Positions 12,477-25,695 of a stretch of 64,000 bases of DNA are shown piece after piece. Position numbers and translations under genes: made by a program. Where the stretch lies: contig NW_026555331.1 in the NCBI RefSeq assembly GCF_014898055.3, positions 111,101,194-111,165,193 of the forward strand, given 5' to 3'. The stretch's first letter is position 1. Every line of letters starts with the position of its first letter. Origin of the DNA: Talpa occidentalis (taxonomy: Eukaryota; Chordata; Mammalia; Eulipotyphla; Talpidae). Under the pieces are notes generated by a model that ran no database searches, had not been told where the DNA came from, and was given only the letters and a program-made list of their open reading frames with translations.

Positions 12477-13329
12477 CTGTAAATTAAAGGAAGATTATTA
12501 TTTTCTTGAGGTTTGACCTTGCTCACTCAGAAAAGCCTCCATAGTTAATAGCTCCCTAACTCACTGATCTCCTCCACATGTGCTCTCAGCCCCAATCCTG
12601 AGCACGTTGTTCCAAAGAGTAAATGATCATTAGCTACAACTTCCATTTCCTCTTGTACAATTGTCACCACAATAGATTGACCGCCTTGAAACTGGGAGAG
12701 TGGGGAGGCATGGAGTGAGAAAAAGAGTTCCATTTGTACCATGTATTATGTGACTGCTGCTGAAGCAAGAACAAATAATTCACACTCAAGAATGAAAGAA
12801 GTCCAACCAACAGCTAGGAGCCTGCAGAATCATTTTTTTTTCCAGAAGAAAATCACTGAGACACAATGAACTGTGGAATTGGTTGGGCCCAGGACAAATG
12901 AATGTGAACTGATACATACACCCATCCCTCCCAGAGTGTTTTTCCCATGTAGTTAAGGCCTAAGTGTTCAAACAAACAATACACCTAGAAATGTGCATGT
13001 TGTATTGTCTCTTTGAGCCAGGCATTAAAAAACCCCAGAGGTATATTAAATTCGAAAAGACATAGCTCATTGGAAGCCTCAAGATAAAGGAAGAGTATAG
13101 TGATTTGCTCCCTCAGGACAGATCCAGTCCACAAGGAAGCAATTACCCATTGCCTCTATTAATGTGGATTCATCTTTACCAGAATATATGAAGCAGTAGA
13201 AAACCAGAAAACATGCAGTGCGACCAACAGACTTGTAATCTTGCTGCTTCTTTTCTTAGCTTCCACTGCAGATGAGAACAATTGTTTCCACTGATAAGGT
13301 ATCTACCATGGGAGAAGTTCCATAGAAAG

Positions 13330-13510
13330 CACTTTAAATGTGCTTTACACATTCTTTCTTAGTCCACTCACATTTATAAGGCAGACATTCATCATTTCCA
13401 TTTACAGAAACCTGGATTTCAAAATATTAAGTAACTAGTTCAAAATCATTCAGCTGGTTGGTATGTGGCTGAGCTGAGATTTGAAGCCAGGGTTTTAAGC
13501 ATTCTTTTAT
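13330..13510 (-). repeat. MIR SINE
   Basis: Reverse-complement MIR pattern ending AGCTGGTTGGTATGTGGCTG, AGCTGAGATTTGAAGCCAGG, with TTTCCATTTACAGAAACCTG in the core. A second MIR-like fragment follows directly. Confidence 0.8.
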
Positions 13511-13599
13511 ACTGTGACCCATGTCACCATTCATGGAGTTGTTTAGTAATTTAAAAGTAAAAGAAAATGACAAATGCACCTCAGCTACAAACCAGATTG

Positions 13600-13745
13600 A
13601 GTCAGGCACTTTGCTGTTCTGTGCTTCATTTAATATACTTCCTCACTTCCCTCCAATACAATGGAGTAGGTGCTACTGCCACAATTTTAAAGGAAATGGA
13701 GACAGAAAAAGGATTGAGGATTTAGCTAAGATTACACATATTTAG
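13600..13745 (-). repeat. MIR SINE fragment
   Basis: Reverse-complement pattern: TTAATATACTTCCTCACTTC, ATGGAGTAGGTGCTACTGCC, ACAATTTTAAAGGAAATGGA, GCTAAGATTACACATATTTA. Two MIRs in the same orientation lie side by side. Confidence 0.7.
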
Positions 13746-14262
13746 TTGAATTCTCAGTTGCCTTGTTGCCCAGTATTATAGATATGACATACACTTTATG
13801 TTGATCAGCCTGGGGTACTGCTATCCTTTATCACTCTGGATGTGACCAATGTACTCCTTCTGGCTTTTAATCTGTTGTTTGTTCAGTAACTCATTCATAG
13901 GAGGTACTCAGTAATTGCTCACTGATAAGATCCCCCACAACGGCAGGTTCAGGAAATGTCATTGTTATTGAGGTAACGATTTTACAGTATGGAAAAGACC
14001 ATAACTTCCAAATCTGCCTGACTGCAAGGAAAAGGAAAAATCTTACAGCCTGAGGAAACCTCACAGGAAGCTGAAATGTCCTCCAAACTCTTGACAGCTC
14101 CTTGCACTTGCTAAGCTCTTTTAATTGTATTGATTCTCTCTGATGGTGCAGGATACTAAGCAATCTGCTCAGGTTTCTTTCTCCAAGTGAATGGGATCTT
14201 AGGAAGCAGAACAAGAAAGTGAATCCTCATTGGCAGCAAAACTAAACTGACTTCCAGGAACA

Positions 14263-14302
14263 GCAGAGCAGGCCTCAGATGTGCAGAGCAGGCCTCAGAT
14301 GT
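14263..14302. repeat. Two-copy 20-bp tandem duplication
   Basis: The unit GCAGAGCAGGCCTCAGATGT occurs twice in direct succession without mismatch, suggesting a recent replication-slippage duplication. Confidence 0.9.
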
Positions 14303-14724
14303 GCCCATCAGAGAAACCCACAGGATATGAGTCCAACTCCAGATGCCAGATCCCCTCCCTCTTTATCATCTGCATGCTTTCTTCCTGTACCTGTGCTCAC
14401 AGGGATCCCGTGTCAATAACATTGTCCTTTAGTTAACTAAAAATGACTGAACATATTTCATGTGTTTCTAAAGGGGCTGTCACAGAGATGACAATCGCTA
14501 AACCACATCTGCCCAGACAAAATTATCACACTAGTACATGGCATGTGACCCAAACTGACCAATCAGCATCTGTCACCAGACTTCTCTGACATTACTTGAA
14601 GCAGGCTTCTTTCTCATCAAATTGAAATCTATTCTGTAGGAGTGCTCCTCAATATCTAGGCGAGTGGAAGTTAATGAGACCAATTCCAATGGAATAAAAC
14701 AGAAGGAACAAGTGTGTGCCTATA

Positions 14725-14729
<5 letters not shown>

Positions 14730-14781
<52 letters not shown>
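14730..14781. repeat. (GA)n microsatellite
   Basis: About 25 uninterrupted GA units preceded by TGTGTG. Its length and purity make it likely polymorphic. Confidence 0.97.
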
Positions 14782-14785
<4 letters not shown>

Positions 14786-16572
14786 AATGTAAAGCTACAT
14801 TCAACTATAAAATCAACTATAAAGAAAACCCTAGAGTTTTCATTGATTGGTTAAATCAATCTTTTTTTCACTTAAGATTGTTTGACTGGAATTCTTGTCA
14901 CTTGCAACCAGAGTCACAACAAATACATACACCAAAGTTCAAGGAGAATACCAGCTTGTGAGGCTGAGATTGCTTGAATAGGTGAGAAAGGGAAAAAAGC
15001 AGGATACAAACAAAAAAGCTACTTCAATAAAAAATAAATGTAAAAGTCATCTTTGTTTACTTTTGGTTATACTTTTGCATGAAATGATAATTCCTTTTGT
15101 AATCTGGGAAACTCTTTAGCTCCAATTTAGATAGTTTTGCTTAAAATTCACCATTAGAGCTTCATTCATCTAGATTAAGACTTTGATACCAGTTAGATGA
15201 AAAAAATCCATGACTGTAATAAACCTTTAAATTTGCAACAATCACATATATATGTAGGTTGAAGAAAATATAGAACTTTTCCCATGAGTAGACTGACAGG
15301 AAAAGGGAGAAGAGTTCATGAGGACACCTGGCTCCAGGTAAGGGACACCGGTAGTGGATGTGGTGCATAGAACAGAGATTGTTGGAGCCAAAGACCGGCT
15401 TTGCCAACTTCATCTTACAGTTTTGCTTAGTATTGGCCCTGAAAAAGTCACTTTGCTTGCCAAGGAAAATGATGCCAGTGAAAGATGTCATCAGTTTTTA
15501 AGGCATCACAATAGCAAAATAAGTCAAATATGCCTCTATTTCTTTCTAAAGAAGCTTCCACAAGGGCTTCAACTAATGGCATCAGTCTTTCTTGCTCCAT
15601 GTGTACAAGTTAAAGACAAGACACTCAGACACTTTATACTCAGAACCTATTCCACAGTCCTATTCAGACACTCTTACACAGTCCCCTTTGGAAATTATCA
15701 GGCTTTTGTCATTGTTTTAAGAAAGCAAAGACAGTGTTGCAGAAGCATCAGCAAAGTAATAAGTTAAGACTTTTAATTACAGCATGTGTTTTGCCGTAGA
15801 CATCAAAGAAAACATACTCTTAGAACCTACATTAATTTTTGGTATTGACTGATTACTTAATCAATGTCTGAACCATACCTGTGTTTCTGGAATCCTCCCA
15901 GTACCTGTTCTCTGTAATAATGTCACACTGTACCAAAAATGTGGGAGTCCCACAGATACTCTCACTTTAGGTAGAGAAAACATTTTGATTTCTTGAAAGA
16001 TTGGAAAAAAGGTATAATTGCTGAGGATCTATGAGTAGAATCAAGCAAACTTGTAGTCTAATTGTGTTCTGGTGTCATTGTTCATTGAAATGTGTTTTGT
16101 GTTTAATTCCAATATCTACTGAGCATCTGTGCATTCCTATTCTAACTACCTCTCTGACTCTGCTTTTATACCCATGACCTTTATCCAGCAAAATTCATCC
16201 ATGCATTCAAAAAAATGGTTTTCAAATATTTGCAATGTGCAAAGCACAGTGAGTGAAGCATTTGAGGGCTTGTACTGAATAAGCTCTTGCTCTAGGAAAG
16301 AGGGTAGAACATGTACACACCCCCAGGGAAAAAGTGATGTCATACTGGAGCAAAGGCAAGACATCCATTCTCAGGCTCGAGTCCCTCTCCAGTGTCATGA
16401 TGTTGAGGAACAGCACTAGGACTTTGGCTTGAGGAATAATAAGGAATGGAGATGATAATGTTCTTTCAGGATTAGGGGATGCAGAACATTTAGCCCAATA
16501 CATTCTGCTCATCATTATGAGGTTTTCCCTTATTCACAGTCCTAAAGACAGGTTGTCAAAAGAAAAACTCTT

Positions 16573-16842
16573 GGGGCCTCCCTGGTGGCACAGGCAGTTA
16601 AGCACAGCACTGTGAAGCTGTCCGCGGCATCTGCAGTGCTGGTTTGATACCCGCTGGCCTCAGAGCAATCCACATGGCGAGCAAACCTCTCCTGTCTCGC
16701 CTGCTGCTCCCCTTAGCAGTGTACTTCGGTCAATCTGCCTGTTCTGTTCCCTGCTCTGTCTCTGGTGAATCCTCTCACCCTCCTGCACATCTGGCCTATA
16801 TCCCGGCTCTTGTATAAATAAAATAAATCTTTGAAAAAAAAT
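16573..16842 (+). mobile_element. tRNA-derived T+ SINE, older subfamily (copy 2)
   Basis: Begins GGGGCCTCCCTGGTGGCACA, has a TTGATACCC B-box-like motif, and ends TAAATAAAATAAATCTTTG plus A-tail. It has an exact 15-bp target duplication AAAAGAAAAACTCTT at 16558-16572 and 16843-16857. It differs from copy 1 in the head (CAGTTAAGCACAGCACTGTG instead of CGGTTGAGCGCTGGGTTGCG) and has lost most CpGs. Confidence 0.93.
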
Positions 16843-17984
16843 AAAAGAAAAACTCTTCCTGTTACATGCAAACAAGTGTCTAGTGACACCAGGTACTCAT
16901 AATATGTGCAGGGCAGGTCAAGATTGTATTTAGGTTGAGTTGAACAGAATCAATTCCAACCTATTAGAATTACTATTTTTCAAATTTTTCTCAATTCTCT
17001 CCCTGAATGATTTCAGGCCTTGAAGATAGTTTTCCCTGTCCTTGTGTTTCCTGCCATGCCTTCCACTGGAGTTTGACAGTTGCAGCTCCCTGGTGAAGGT
17101 CCCAGCAATCCAGGGCCTTGTGGGGTTGGTCTTCAGATAAATGACCAGAGAAACTGTTCTGATATTTCAGAGGGTCAGCTTAGCTGGTGCGCAACCTCTG
17201 GCCTCTCTCAATTTCATGATGTGTCCTCACGGATACCAGTCGAATTTGAAATATTTTTTTCATTAATAAATGTAAAAATGTTCTTTGCAGTTCACAAAGG
17301 ACATGGCCTAATCGTGGCATGCAGGAATAGTAAAAAGTCATTTGCTCCTCCATCTCTGTTTCTCTAGTGAGTCTCTAACAACTCCATGATCTCTTTGAGG
17401 GGATGGTAATGACTTAATTCAGAAACAGGAGCCAGTGTAGTGCATGATATGGCTGTGGAATCTTTCTAACTGTTCCTTTTTATGATGGCATATCTAAGGA
17501 CAATAAATATGAGGCTAGCTGTATGTCCCATCAAAAGTCAAGATATGTAGCCAGGAGCTGAGAAAAAGAACAGTCCACTATAGACTGAAACTTCATTGGT
17601 TTGGCTCTTCCCAAGGCAGAGTCTGGAATGCCAACCATTGACAGCAAGGCCTGCCTTCAGGGTGCCATATATCTGTGATGTAACTGTGATGCAACTCTGA
17701 GGGTGTCTTTGGTGAAAGATGGAAAATTATGGGCAATGGATGGAACCACGTAGACTTAGGAACCTATGCCTACATGAAAGTATAGAATTTTGCTCTGAGT
17801 ATACAGTTTTCAGGATTGGGGTGATATTGTCTCACTTGCTGAGTATTCTTTCCATTTAATTTATGTCATTATCACTGACCACTCCCTGAACCCTACCCTA
17901 TCACCTGTCCTAATTTACCTAAGAGATAAACGCCTGGCCAGAGTGACTGCTGAAGTCAGACATTTACCTTTCTGACTTCAATAG

Positions 17985-18440
17985 TATCCTCTTCAGCCCA
18001 CCTCACAGCAATGTATTGTTTCCAAAATATAGATCTGATCATGTCCTCTACCTGCTGAAACCTTGGCTCAGTACTGCCTGTAGTGACAGCCAGTGTCTCC
18101 ACTGTGGACACATGTACCCTCAGAGCCACTTTCCACCTCACCCTCAAGCAGATACCTCCTAGTTGGTCCTTACCCCACTTCTGGGATTGAGCCACCTGAG
18201 ATCATTTTAGCACTTTGAACTTTATTCTTCATTTGTGTTTTTTCTTCCCTGTGACTAATACTCTTCCTTCCAGTACTTGCTCACTCTTCAAGTCTAGATA
18301 TTCTTTGCTGTTGCCCTTTCTCTAAAGTCAGGGTTAGAGCCCCCTTATTCTCCAATCATAGGATTATGTCATAATGTCATGAACAATGTCTCTTTTGTTT
18401 ATTCAGAATTTACACAATCCTTTCAGGTAGTAGCTGTTGA
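17985..18440 (+). mobile_element. L2 LINE 3' region
   Basis: Contains AGATCTGATCATGTCCTCTA, CCTGCTGAAACCTTGGCTCA, then ACTCTTCAAGTCTAGATATT, matching the L2 3' end pattern (GATCATGTCACTCCCCTGCT; CTTCAAGGCCCAG). Divergent. Confidence 0.65.
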
Positions 18441-18564
18441 GAAACTGTTTAATTCATGACTGAGGATTCAGTTCTCAACACTCACTCTACAACAAAATTT
18501 AAAGTATACCTGCTTTCTCCCCTAAAAATTTTGATTCATTTGTTTGAGAATGGGTTCTGGACAT

Positions 18565-18628
18565 TGGTCATGTTTTAGAAAGTTCCCAGGGGATGCTGAT
18601 GTGCAGCTGGGATTAAGGGTTGTGGGTG
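18565..18628. mobile_element. MER5-like hAT fragment
   Basis: GTTCCCAGGGGATGCTGATG and TGCAGCTGGGATTAAGGGTT resemble the common non-autonomous hAT sequence CTCCCCAGGTGATTCTAATG and TGCAGCCAGGGTTGAG. Only about 60 bp remains. Confidence 0.55.
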
Positions 18629-19392
18629 TAACGAGGAAGCATACTGCCATTCCAGATAAAAGAGAGAAGGGCCATGATCCCTTTCCTCATAACTGCCCAG
18701 TGTGACTTACAGATGCTGCCCAAGGAAGCCAGACTTCATCTTGTTACTGCCCAAAGTCTCCACAAGACCTGACCTTCAGGTACCTGCTATGGTATGACAG
18801 GATTAGTGCTCTTACCTGAGAGAGTTAGAAAACGGCCAGGGGACCATTCCTTCTCTGAGCATGCTTAGATCCTTCAGAAGACACCACTATTGGGGACCAA
18901 ACCATTCTACCTGGGCTGCTTCCCACCAAGGTAACCATAGCTACCTTGGTGCAGGCATCTGCCTACCTGGGCAAGGTGTGGTTTAGAGAACCTGCTGTAG
19001 CAAGAATAGCCAACATCTTCCCAATGCCTTGGATAGCAATCAGTGACAGTGTTCCTAGACACAGGAGCAGCAGCCTGCATGCTAACCCTGAGTGGGTAAG
19101 CTTGCAGATGGCAGCATTCAAGGAAAACATGGAGAACTCAAGGGAAGACTATTAATAGAATATGAAAGGTGATTTTTCAGATGTACCCTGAGAGCAAAGC
19201 AGATGGCACTGGAGCAGATAGAAAGAGAGCTAGTGCCCAACACTGCCATTCTCTTGCTTGAAAACTTCCTCTGGTTTTTAATTGCTAATAAAGAAGGAAT
19301 TGATTGAAGCAGGTAGTGATGATCAGAAAGTTTCAAGCATCCTGAGAATCTGATCTTAATCCAAATTGACAGCTTGAAGGGCCTGGCATTGT

Positions 19393-19418
19393 ACCCCCCC
19401 CCAAAAAAAAAAAAAAAA
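19393..19418. repeat. C9A16 homopolymer junction
   Basis: Nine C followed directly by sixteen A. It could be a decayed retrotransposon tail, but no upstream element is recognisable. It is likely unstable and a sequencing-error risk. Confidence 0.85.
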
Positions 19419-20994
19419 CAACTCATTATACAATCCCTGACTCTGTGGTTCAACACAAGTGCTAACTGAATAAGTTCACATTCCTAAGACAAAGACTCAC
19501 AGTACTAATCCCTGCCATGCTCTTTGTGATAAAGCATTTTAATTTAAGGTGTAAGGCATCTTTATAGTCAGTAAAAATAAGTAAATAAATAAACCTTTCA
19601 ACCAGAAACTCATCTTAAAATCAGTCAGTGCTGTGTTCGTTAAAACAGGGGATATGGACGCAACATCCTGCTCCATTTCTTCAACATCTACAGGAAACCA
19701 GCTCAAAACTCAGAAAAAGTGAGGCTTGGGATCACTGCCTTCTTTTTGCAGCCTGTCCAGAGGGGAGATAGATCAAGAGGAAAACAGTGGTGTGACCCAG
19801 CTGCCTATCCCCACTGAAACAGGAAGCCAAATTAATACAGCAATCAGGCTAGATTTGCTGGTTTACTAATTGGAGGTCCTGGATGACAACAGGAAACTGT
19901 TTTCACCAGTGTCTGATGGAGTTGGCCCCAGGCAAGCAAAGTCCTCACAAATCACATTAGTGGGTGGCATTTAATCCACAGCTTTGAATAAACAATGTGT
20001 CAGTCAAAACATGACTGTGTGGTGAGAAAAGCAAAAACAAATGGGGCTGGTTTTCTCACAAAGAAGGTTGAAAAGTTTTTCCAACAAGGCCTGGGGAAAA
20101 TGGTCACAAATTTTTAATAATGATGCTACCATTGGTTTCTAATGCTTGTTCACCAAATTTAGTCATACTTTGTCTATCAGGGATATTGAAAGCAAAGACT
20201 TTCAAAGTTACAAAGAACGATCTTCCCAACGGGCAAGTCTGGCAAGTAAACCAGTGTTTGCTTAGATACCTGTCTCCTCTCTTATAGCTACAGCTGCCTG
20301 ACCATGGTGGGGTTGGGGGTGGATAGACTCCCCTGGGGGCTCCCTAAGAGCAAGGGAGGAATTTCACTGAAGTGACTGAACCTGAAGGAGTTTTTCTTTT
20401 CAAGTTACACAATCCTGATGCCAAATTATTAGTGCTAAATAATGAGTTACTTCCTAATAGATTTATAAATGGATAAATGACATCTACAGATATCCCTTCA
20501 AATATTATGGGCTGTTTACAAAACATCTGAGATGTAGTCATTGTTGCTTCTTTACTCATTAATTGGCATGTGTGAAAAAAGGAGTGAATGGTAGAGTCTG
20601 CTCATGTGTTATTCTCCCCCAGTGTGCCTTACCCACTATAGATGGTGAAATTTTACCTAATTCATCTCTGTGCACAGCATCTAAAATCAGTTTCATAAAT
20701 ATTTGGAGTAGAAGAGTATCAGTGGGTACAAATAAATCAGCCTGAAACTATCTAAAAGTAGCTGCCATTAAGAAATGAATGAAATGTCTACTATTTCACA
20801 TGGAGGGTGAAACCTGAGGCCTGGCACAGTTTGCATAAACTATTAAACAAATGAAATGGGACAATACGCCCCCCTGGAAGGGAGGCTTAATAAAGTTTTT
20901 GTAAGCAGACTGCTCACACAAGACCACAGTACCACAGTGGGCAGGGGTTGGGGAAAGCAAGGCCTGGATCCATCAAACTCCTCTGCCATCAGGC

Positions 20995-21759
20995 ACAGCT
21001 GAAAAAAAAAAAACAAGCAACAACAAATGTTCGCAAGGATGTGGTGAAAAAGGAACTCTCCTACATTGCTGGTGGGAGTGCATTTCTGGTCAAACCACTA
21101 CGGAAAGCTGTCTGGAGCTTCCTCAGTCTACTAAAACTGGAGCTACCATACAACCCGGCCATTCCACTAAGAGATCTACCCAAAGAACACAAAAACATTG
21201 ATTCAAAAGAACACCTGTACTCCTATGTTTATTGCAGCACTGTTTACAATAGGTGAAACCTGGAAACAAACCAAATGCCCAAAAATAGATGACTGGATCA
21301 AGAAGATGTGGCATATATACACGATAGAATATTATTCAGCAATCAGAAAAGATAAACTCATGCCATTCACAGCAACCTGGATGGAACTAGAAGGAATCAT
21401 GCTCAGTGCAATAAGCCAGAAGGAAAAAGAAAAATATCGGATGATTTCACTTATAGCAGGAATACAAGGGAACCAAATAAGAAATCAATTAAAAAATAAT
21501 AATAGTACAAAAAACACAAAGTAAAAACAGACAATTATAAATCAGAGATATACTGAAGGGGAGGAGGAGGGAGAGGGATCAGAGGGAGAGAGGGAGGAGC
21601 ACACGGCACTGAGGTGATGGTGCACGGGTGCCTTGGTGGAGGAAATTCTATGGGGACTGCACCTGAGGGGGTGGGAAGAAGCAAATATTGTTTAAAAATG
21701 AAAAAAATGATGTAAAAATTTAAAAAATTAAAAATAAAATTTCTAAAAAAAAAAAAAAA
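20995..21759 (+). mobile_element. 5'-truncated L1 LINE: end of ORF2 and 3' UTR
   Basis: Translation gives the typical end of L1 ORF2: ELSYIAGGSAFLVKPL in one frame, then IGETWKQTKCPKIDDWIKK, MWHIYTIEYYSAIRKDKL and MPFTATWMELEGIMLSAISQ in another, ending at a stop near 21522-21524. A frameshift near 21200 separates the two parts. The 3' UTR has the purine-rich, G-rich tract usual for L1 (GGGGAGGAGGAGGGAGAGGG at about 21558) and ends in an A-tail. It is dead: truncated and frameshifted. The 5' boundary and target duplication were not resolved. Confidence 0.93.
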
Positions 21760-23551
21760 TAGAAGGACACTGCCACCAAAGCAAACTATTGGTGGACACT
21801 CCTCCAGACACATCAGGTAGGAGAGATGGGAACATGAGGGAACTGAAAATTTAGCAAGACCCAGTGGTTTCAACTTTTTCATATTTATATAGAAGGAAAA
21901 AGACTGTTCTTATACCTTTTCTAAATCCTTTTCCCCTTTTTTTGATTACTCATCAAACTAACAGTGTCACATTTTAAGTGGACCACTATTTATTGAGAAA
22001 TTTATATCCCCATGGTATTTATTTTAATTTCCAAATAAATTCAGCTGCAACATTAACAGAATATCTTAAGAATAAATGTGTTTTAATTTTTAAAATTTGA
22101 TATAGTAAGTTGTCCCTAGTATTACCTTGCAAGCTTTAGATGCATATATTCTGTCCTTTACTTATTCAGTTAACATTTATCAGCATTGAATATGTGCTGA
22201 TGAGTAGATGAGGTACTGAAAACAAAAGAACCAGATCCAGTACCCACTCTTTCAAAATTCAAAGGTAGTTGGGGGACACTGCTGTGTAACAGCTAATAGT
22301 GGACCTCACAGTAAGTGCTTTTATGGGTATGAGCTATCAATATAATTTTGGGGCTTAATAATTAAGCACACCACTGATGTTTGTACATATAAATATATTT
22401 CTATTCTTACCCCACTCCTTCAACAATTGTGCTTCTCAAAATTAACGAAATTGTGTATTCCCTCTCAGTCTTCCAATAGGACCTCAAGCCATTTGACTGA
22501 AGAGATTATACCTCATTTATCATTTTAGCATTAGTGGATTTTAAAATCCCTCTTACCTGGAAAATTTCCCCTTCAGCTTAGTACACCGAAGGTCAACCAG
22601 ACTATTTCTGATCTATGTGTTTCAAAGAATGATTTCTGGAGAGTCTTTGTGAAGGTCAGGGATGAATCCCTGTGATAGTTTTAAGCAGAGGGAAAGAGAG
22701 GGTTTATGAACGCAACATTGATAGATTAACTCTGGTTAATGCACAGCTATGCCAATGTCTGGTTGTATTTCACCCAGATGGCTATAAATTGGGACACCTT
22801 ATAAATCCTTAGGTTTTCTCTTTTCTATGGCCAGTTGTTATAGTGTTCCAGGGCAGAAGAGCACTTTCCAAACTAAAGTAATTATGAGTCATTTATTATC
22901 TTTAAAGGAGAATCTGTTCACAACAATACAAAAACCAAACAATTAAAATAGCTCAGAGATCTCCGATTCTGCAAAAGCCTAACAGTCACTTGGTTTGTAG
23001 TGAATGAAGACAAGGAATATCTGAAATGTTTCTCCTTTCAATACCTCTTCCTTTCTGCTCATTAGCTATATCTTTCACAGTTAGATGAAGGCAGCTATTC
23101 CCACAGTTTCCAGACATCCATTGGGTCTTTCATGCTTTCACCTAAATGTGGTCCCTTTCTTTAATGATACATCCATAGATGGCAATTACGTGGCATGCAC
23201 ACCAACATTCCTCTCTTCAATGCCTATGGCAGATATCAATAATCTATCATAGCACTTTTCTTTGCTGAACCAGAACTCAGCCTCTATTAACCACTACTAA
23301 TCAATTGAACTTGACATTCACACTATAACACCCTCTATAGGTGAGCACTTTTACCTGACATATTTGACTTTAATGTTCAATAATTTTGGATGTGATTTTC
23401 TTATATTTTCTGCTGCTCATTTACTAATTTTCCAGGATAATTAACCCAAGTCCTCTTGCATTCTGAATTTGTGTTCAATTTTATGTCCCTAAGAATTTGT
23501 TTGACCCAATAGTTAAACAGTGTTTCTACATCACTTATGATCTCATCGCAA

Positions 23552-23599
23552 CAACTGAAGTCAATATTAATACCTCAACTGAAGTCAAAATTAATACCT
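23552..23599. repeat. Two-copy 24-bp tandem duplication
   Basis: CAACTGAAGTCAATATTAAT plus ACCT is followed directly by the same unit with one T-to-A change. A small local duplication. Confidence 0.85.
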
Positions 23600-24269
23600 C
23601 TGGGAATGGTATAGTGGCCAAGGTAAGGACTTAGGTCCTGGGCTAGAATAGTGCCAAATGCTCAGAGGAGCTGATACCTGTTTATTGAATAAATGAAACA
23701 GTAAGCAGGCTTTAGTCTACTAGATCAAATTATAGACCTTATTATGTTGAATGTGATCACATTCCTCTTCTCTGCTTTGAAGTTTCAGTTATTTTATAAT
23801 TCTGGAAAAGAATTTGGATGGAAACCAATATTTAAGGAAAATTTTTAGAACTATAACTTGCGTGAAATTAAATGAGGATATTTTTTAATGTTTATTTATA
23901 ATACAAATGCTCCTGCTACTTGCTTATTAAAATTGAATAATTTCCAAAAGGACATAATTTGTATTAGAGTTCAGTTATTTAGAGAGTAATGTCCTGTTTT
24001 TTTTTTTTAAGATAAAGTGTGAAAGAAGGGGGAAACAGTGATAAGACCAAAGCAAACTTAAAAAAAATTAACTGTACTTCTTCCTTTTTTCCCAATTTCT
24101 TACTTAAGAAAAGTGGACATGCTCTCCATTCTTGAATTAGAAAATATATTTTTAAATTAAAAATAAAGTCGCTATTTGCCCTTTCCCACTCAGGCATAAT
24201 TTTAAGAGTCAAATGAGATAGGTGCTATTAAAGCTCTCTTTTTCTGTCAGAGGCAATGGAATAATGACT

Positions 24270-24460
24270 CAGCATTTACTGGGTTGTTTACTAAGTAAGG
24301 ATACAAGTGCTCTAAATGTGTTATCTTTAATCTCATCATGTGTTTACACCAGTCCTACCAAACAGAAATTCTTCATTTCTTTCAGTTCCAGAAACCAAGG
24401 CTTGGAAATACATATTGGTAACTTGAATCCAAGTTCTATAATTAGAAAGTCAATCCTTCA
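24270..24460 (-). repeat. MIR SINE fragment
   Basis: Reverse-complement MIR pattern: AAGTGCTCTAAATGTGTTAT, CTTTAATCTCATCATGTG, then TTCCAGAAACCAAGGCTTGG. Confidence 0.7.
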
Positions 24461-25579
24461 AATTATTAAATGGAAATATCAAGCTCCAACTGATTTCAGA
24501 ATGAGTTGAATGAAAAGATATTTGCAACTTTATCCTACAGTTAATGAGTAATACTGCACTAAGTTGATGAAAAGATTATATTTAGTAGTTCCTAGTAAGT
24601 AGTAAGCATTCAAGTAGTAAACAAACAAGAAAATTGTTTATAAATAAAACCCACCATCTATGAGAATTTTACTTCAACAACAACAATAATAATAATAATT
24701 GTTTTTAGAGAGTCTGGGAATTAGCATGAACATCTGACAAGTGAAAACTGGAGTTTGAGGAATTTGCTGGGGATAGGGAGAGAAGAAGGAGAGCTACTTT
24801 GCAAAACGGTGTCTGCTGAAGGGATAAAGCAGAACCACCTTTTCCTATAATGAATGCCTGAGAACCTACAGGGGCCACAAGTGATAAAAGATGCAAGGAT
24901 AGATGAGGACAAGTGTCATTGAAGATGGCACAGTAGACCAATGTTCTTTGAAACCAAATTTAAAGACTGGTGACTTTAATCAATTGGCAAACATCCATAT
25001 GTGTGTGTGTTTGTGTGCAGATTGGTAGTGATGGATTTATATGTACAGATGCCCAAAGATTGAGGAAATGCAGAAAAAAAAGTCCCTGAAAACATTACAA
25101 AGTATTTATTGTTCAAATTTAATTTTCTGAGATTTCATATTGTCAAAGTGACTTTTCCTTTGCTTTTATCTGTTCTGGATATACAAAATGAAAAGTGTTG
25201 CCCTTGAGAGGCTTAATCCCAAACCAGTCACTATACTATCCAGAAATGTGGAGATGCCTCTAGAGTGTTCTAGGGTTGGATCTTAGAAATTATCGTAAAT
25301 TCAAAGCTAGCCAAAATAGAAAAAAAAAGGAATAAATGAATGAAAAATAAGCAAATAAGTAGGAATGAGTTAGAAGTAAAGAGAGACAGCATCTCAACAA
25401 AATCTGATGTATTTCTACAAAATGCACTGTACAGATAGGGCAAAAGTAGGAGTGTGGTGACACAAAAAAGTACAGGACTTAACTCATAAAGAAATTATGT
25501 CTTTAACATGAATTTAGGAATCCTAGAATTTTTAAAATCCTAGAATTTGTGATGAGGTGGGCCTTTAGAGCTCAGGTTG

Positions 25580-25695
25580 CAGCATATGCCTAGATAGAAC
25601 TTTGTGACTTACTCAAAATCACATATGAGATAGTAACAGACCAGAGATTTGAACCCAAACCTCCTGACTCCTACCAGCACCATATTTTCTGCTTT
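25580..25695 (-). repeat. MIR SINE fragment
   Basis: GTGACTTACTCAAAATCACA, then AGAGATTTGAACCCAAACCT and CCTGACTCC, is the reverse-complemented tRNA-like end of MIR. Confidence 0.7.

Noticed and set aside
15354..15767. Overlapping open frames on both strands (137 and 109 codons)
   Set aside because: No family resemblance and ordinary intron composition; chance frames.
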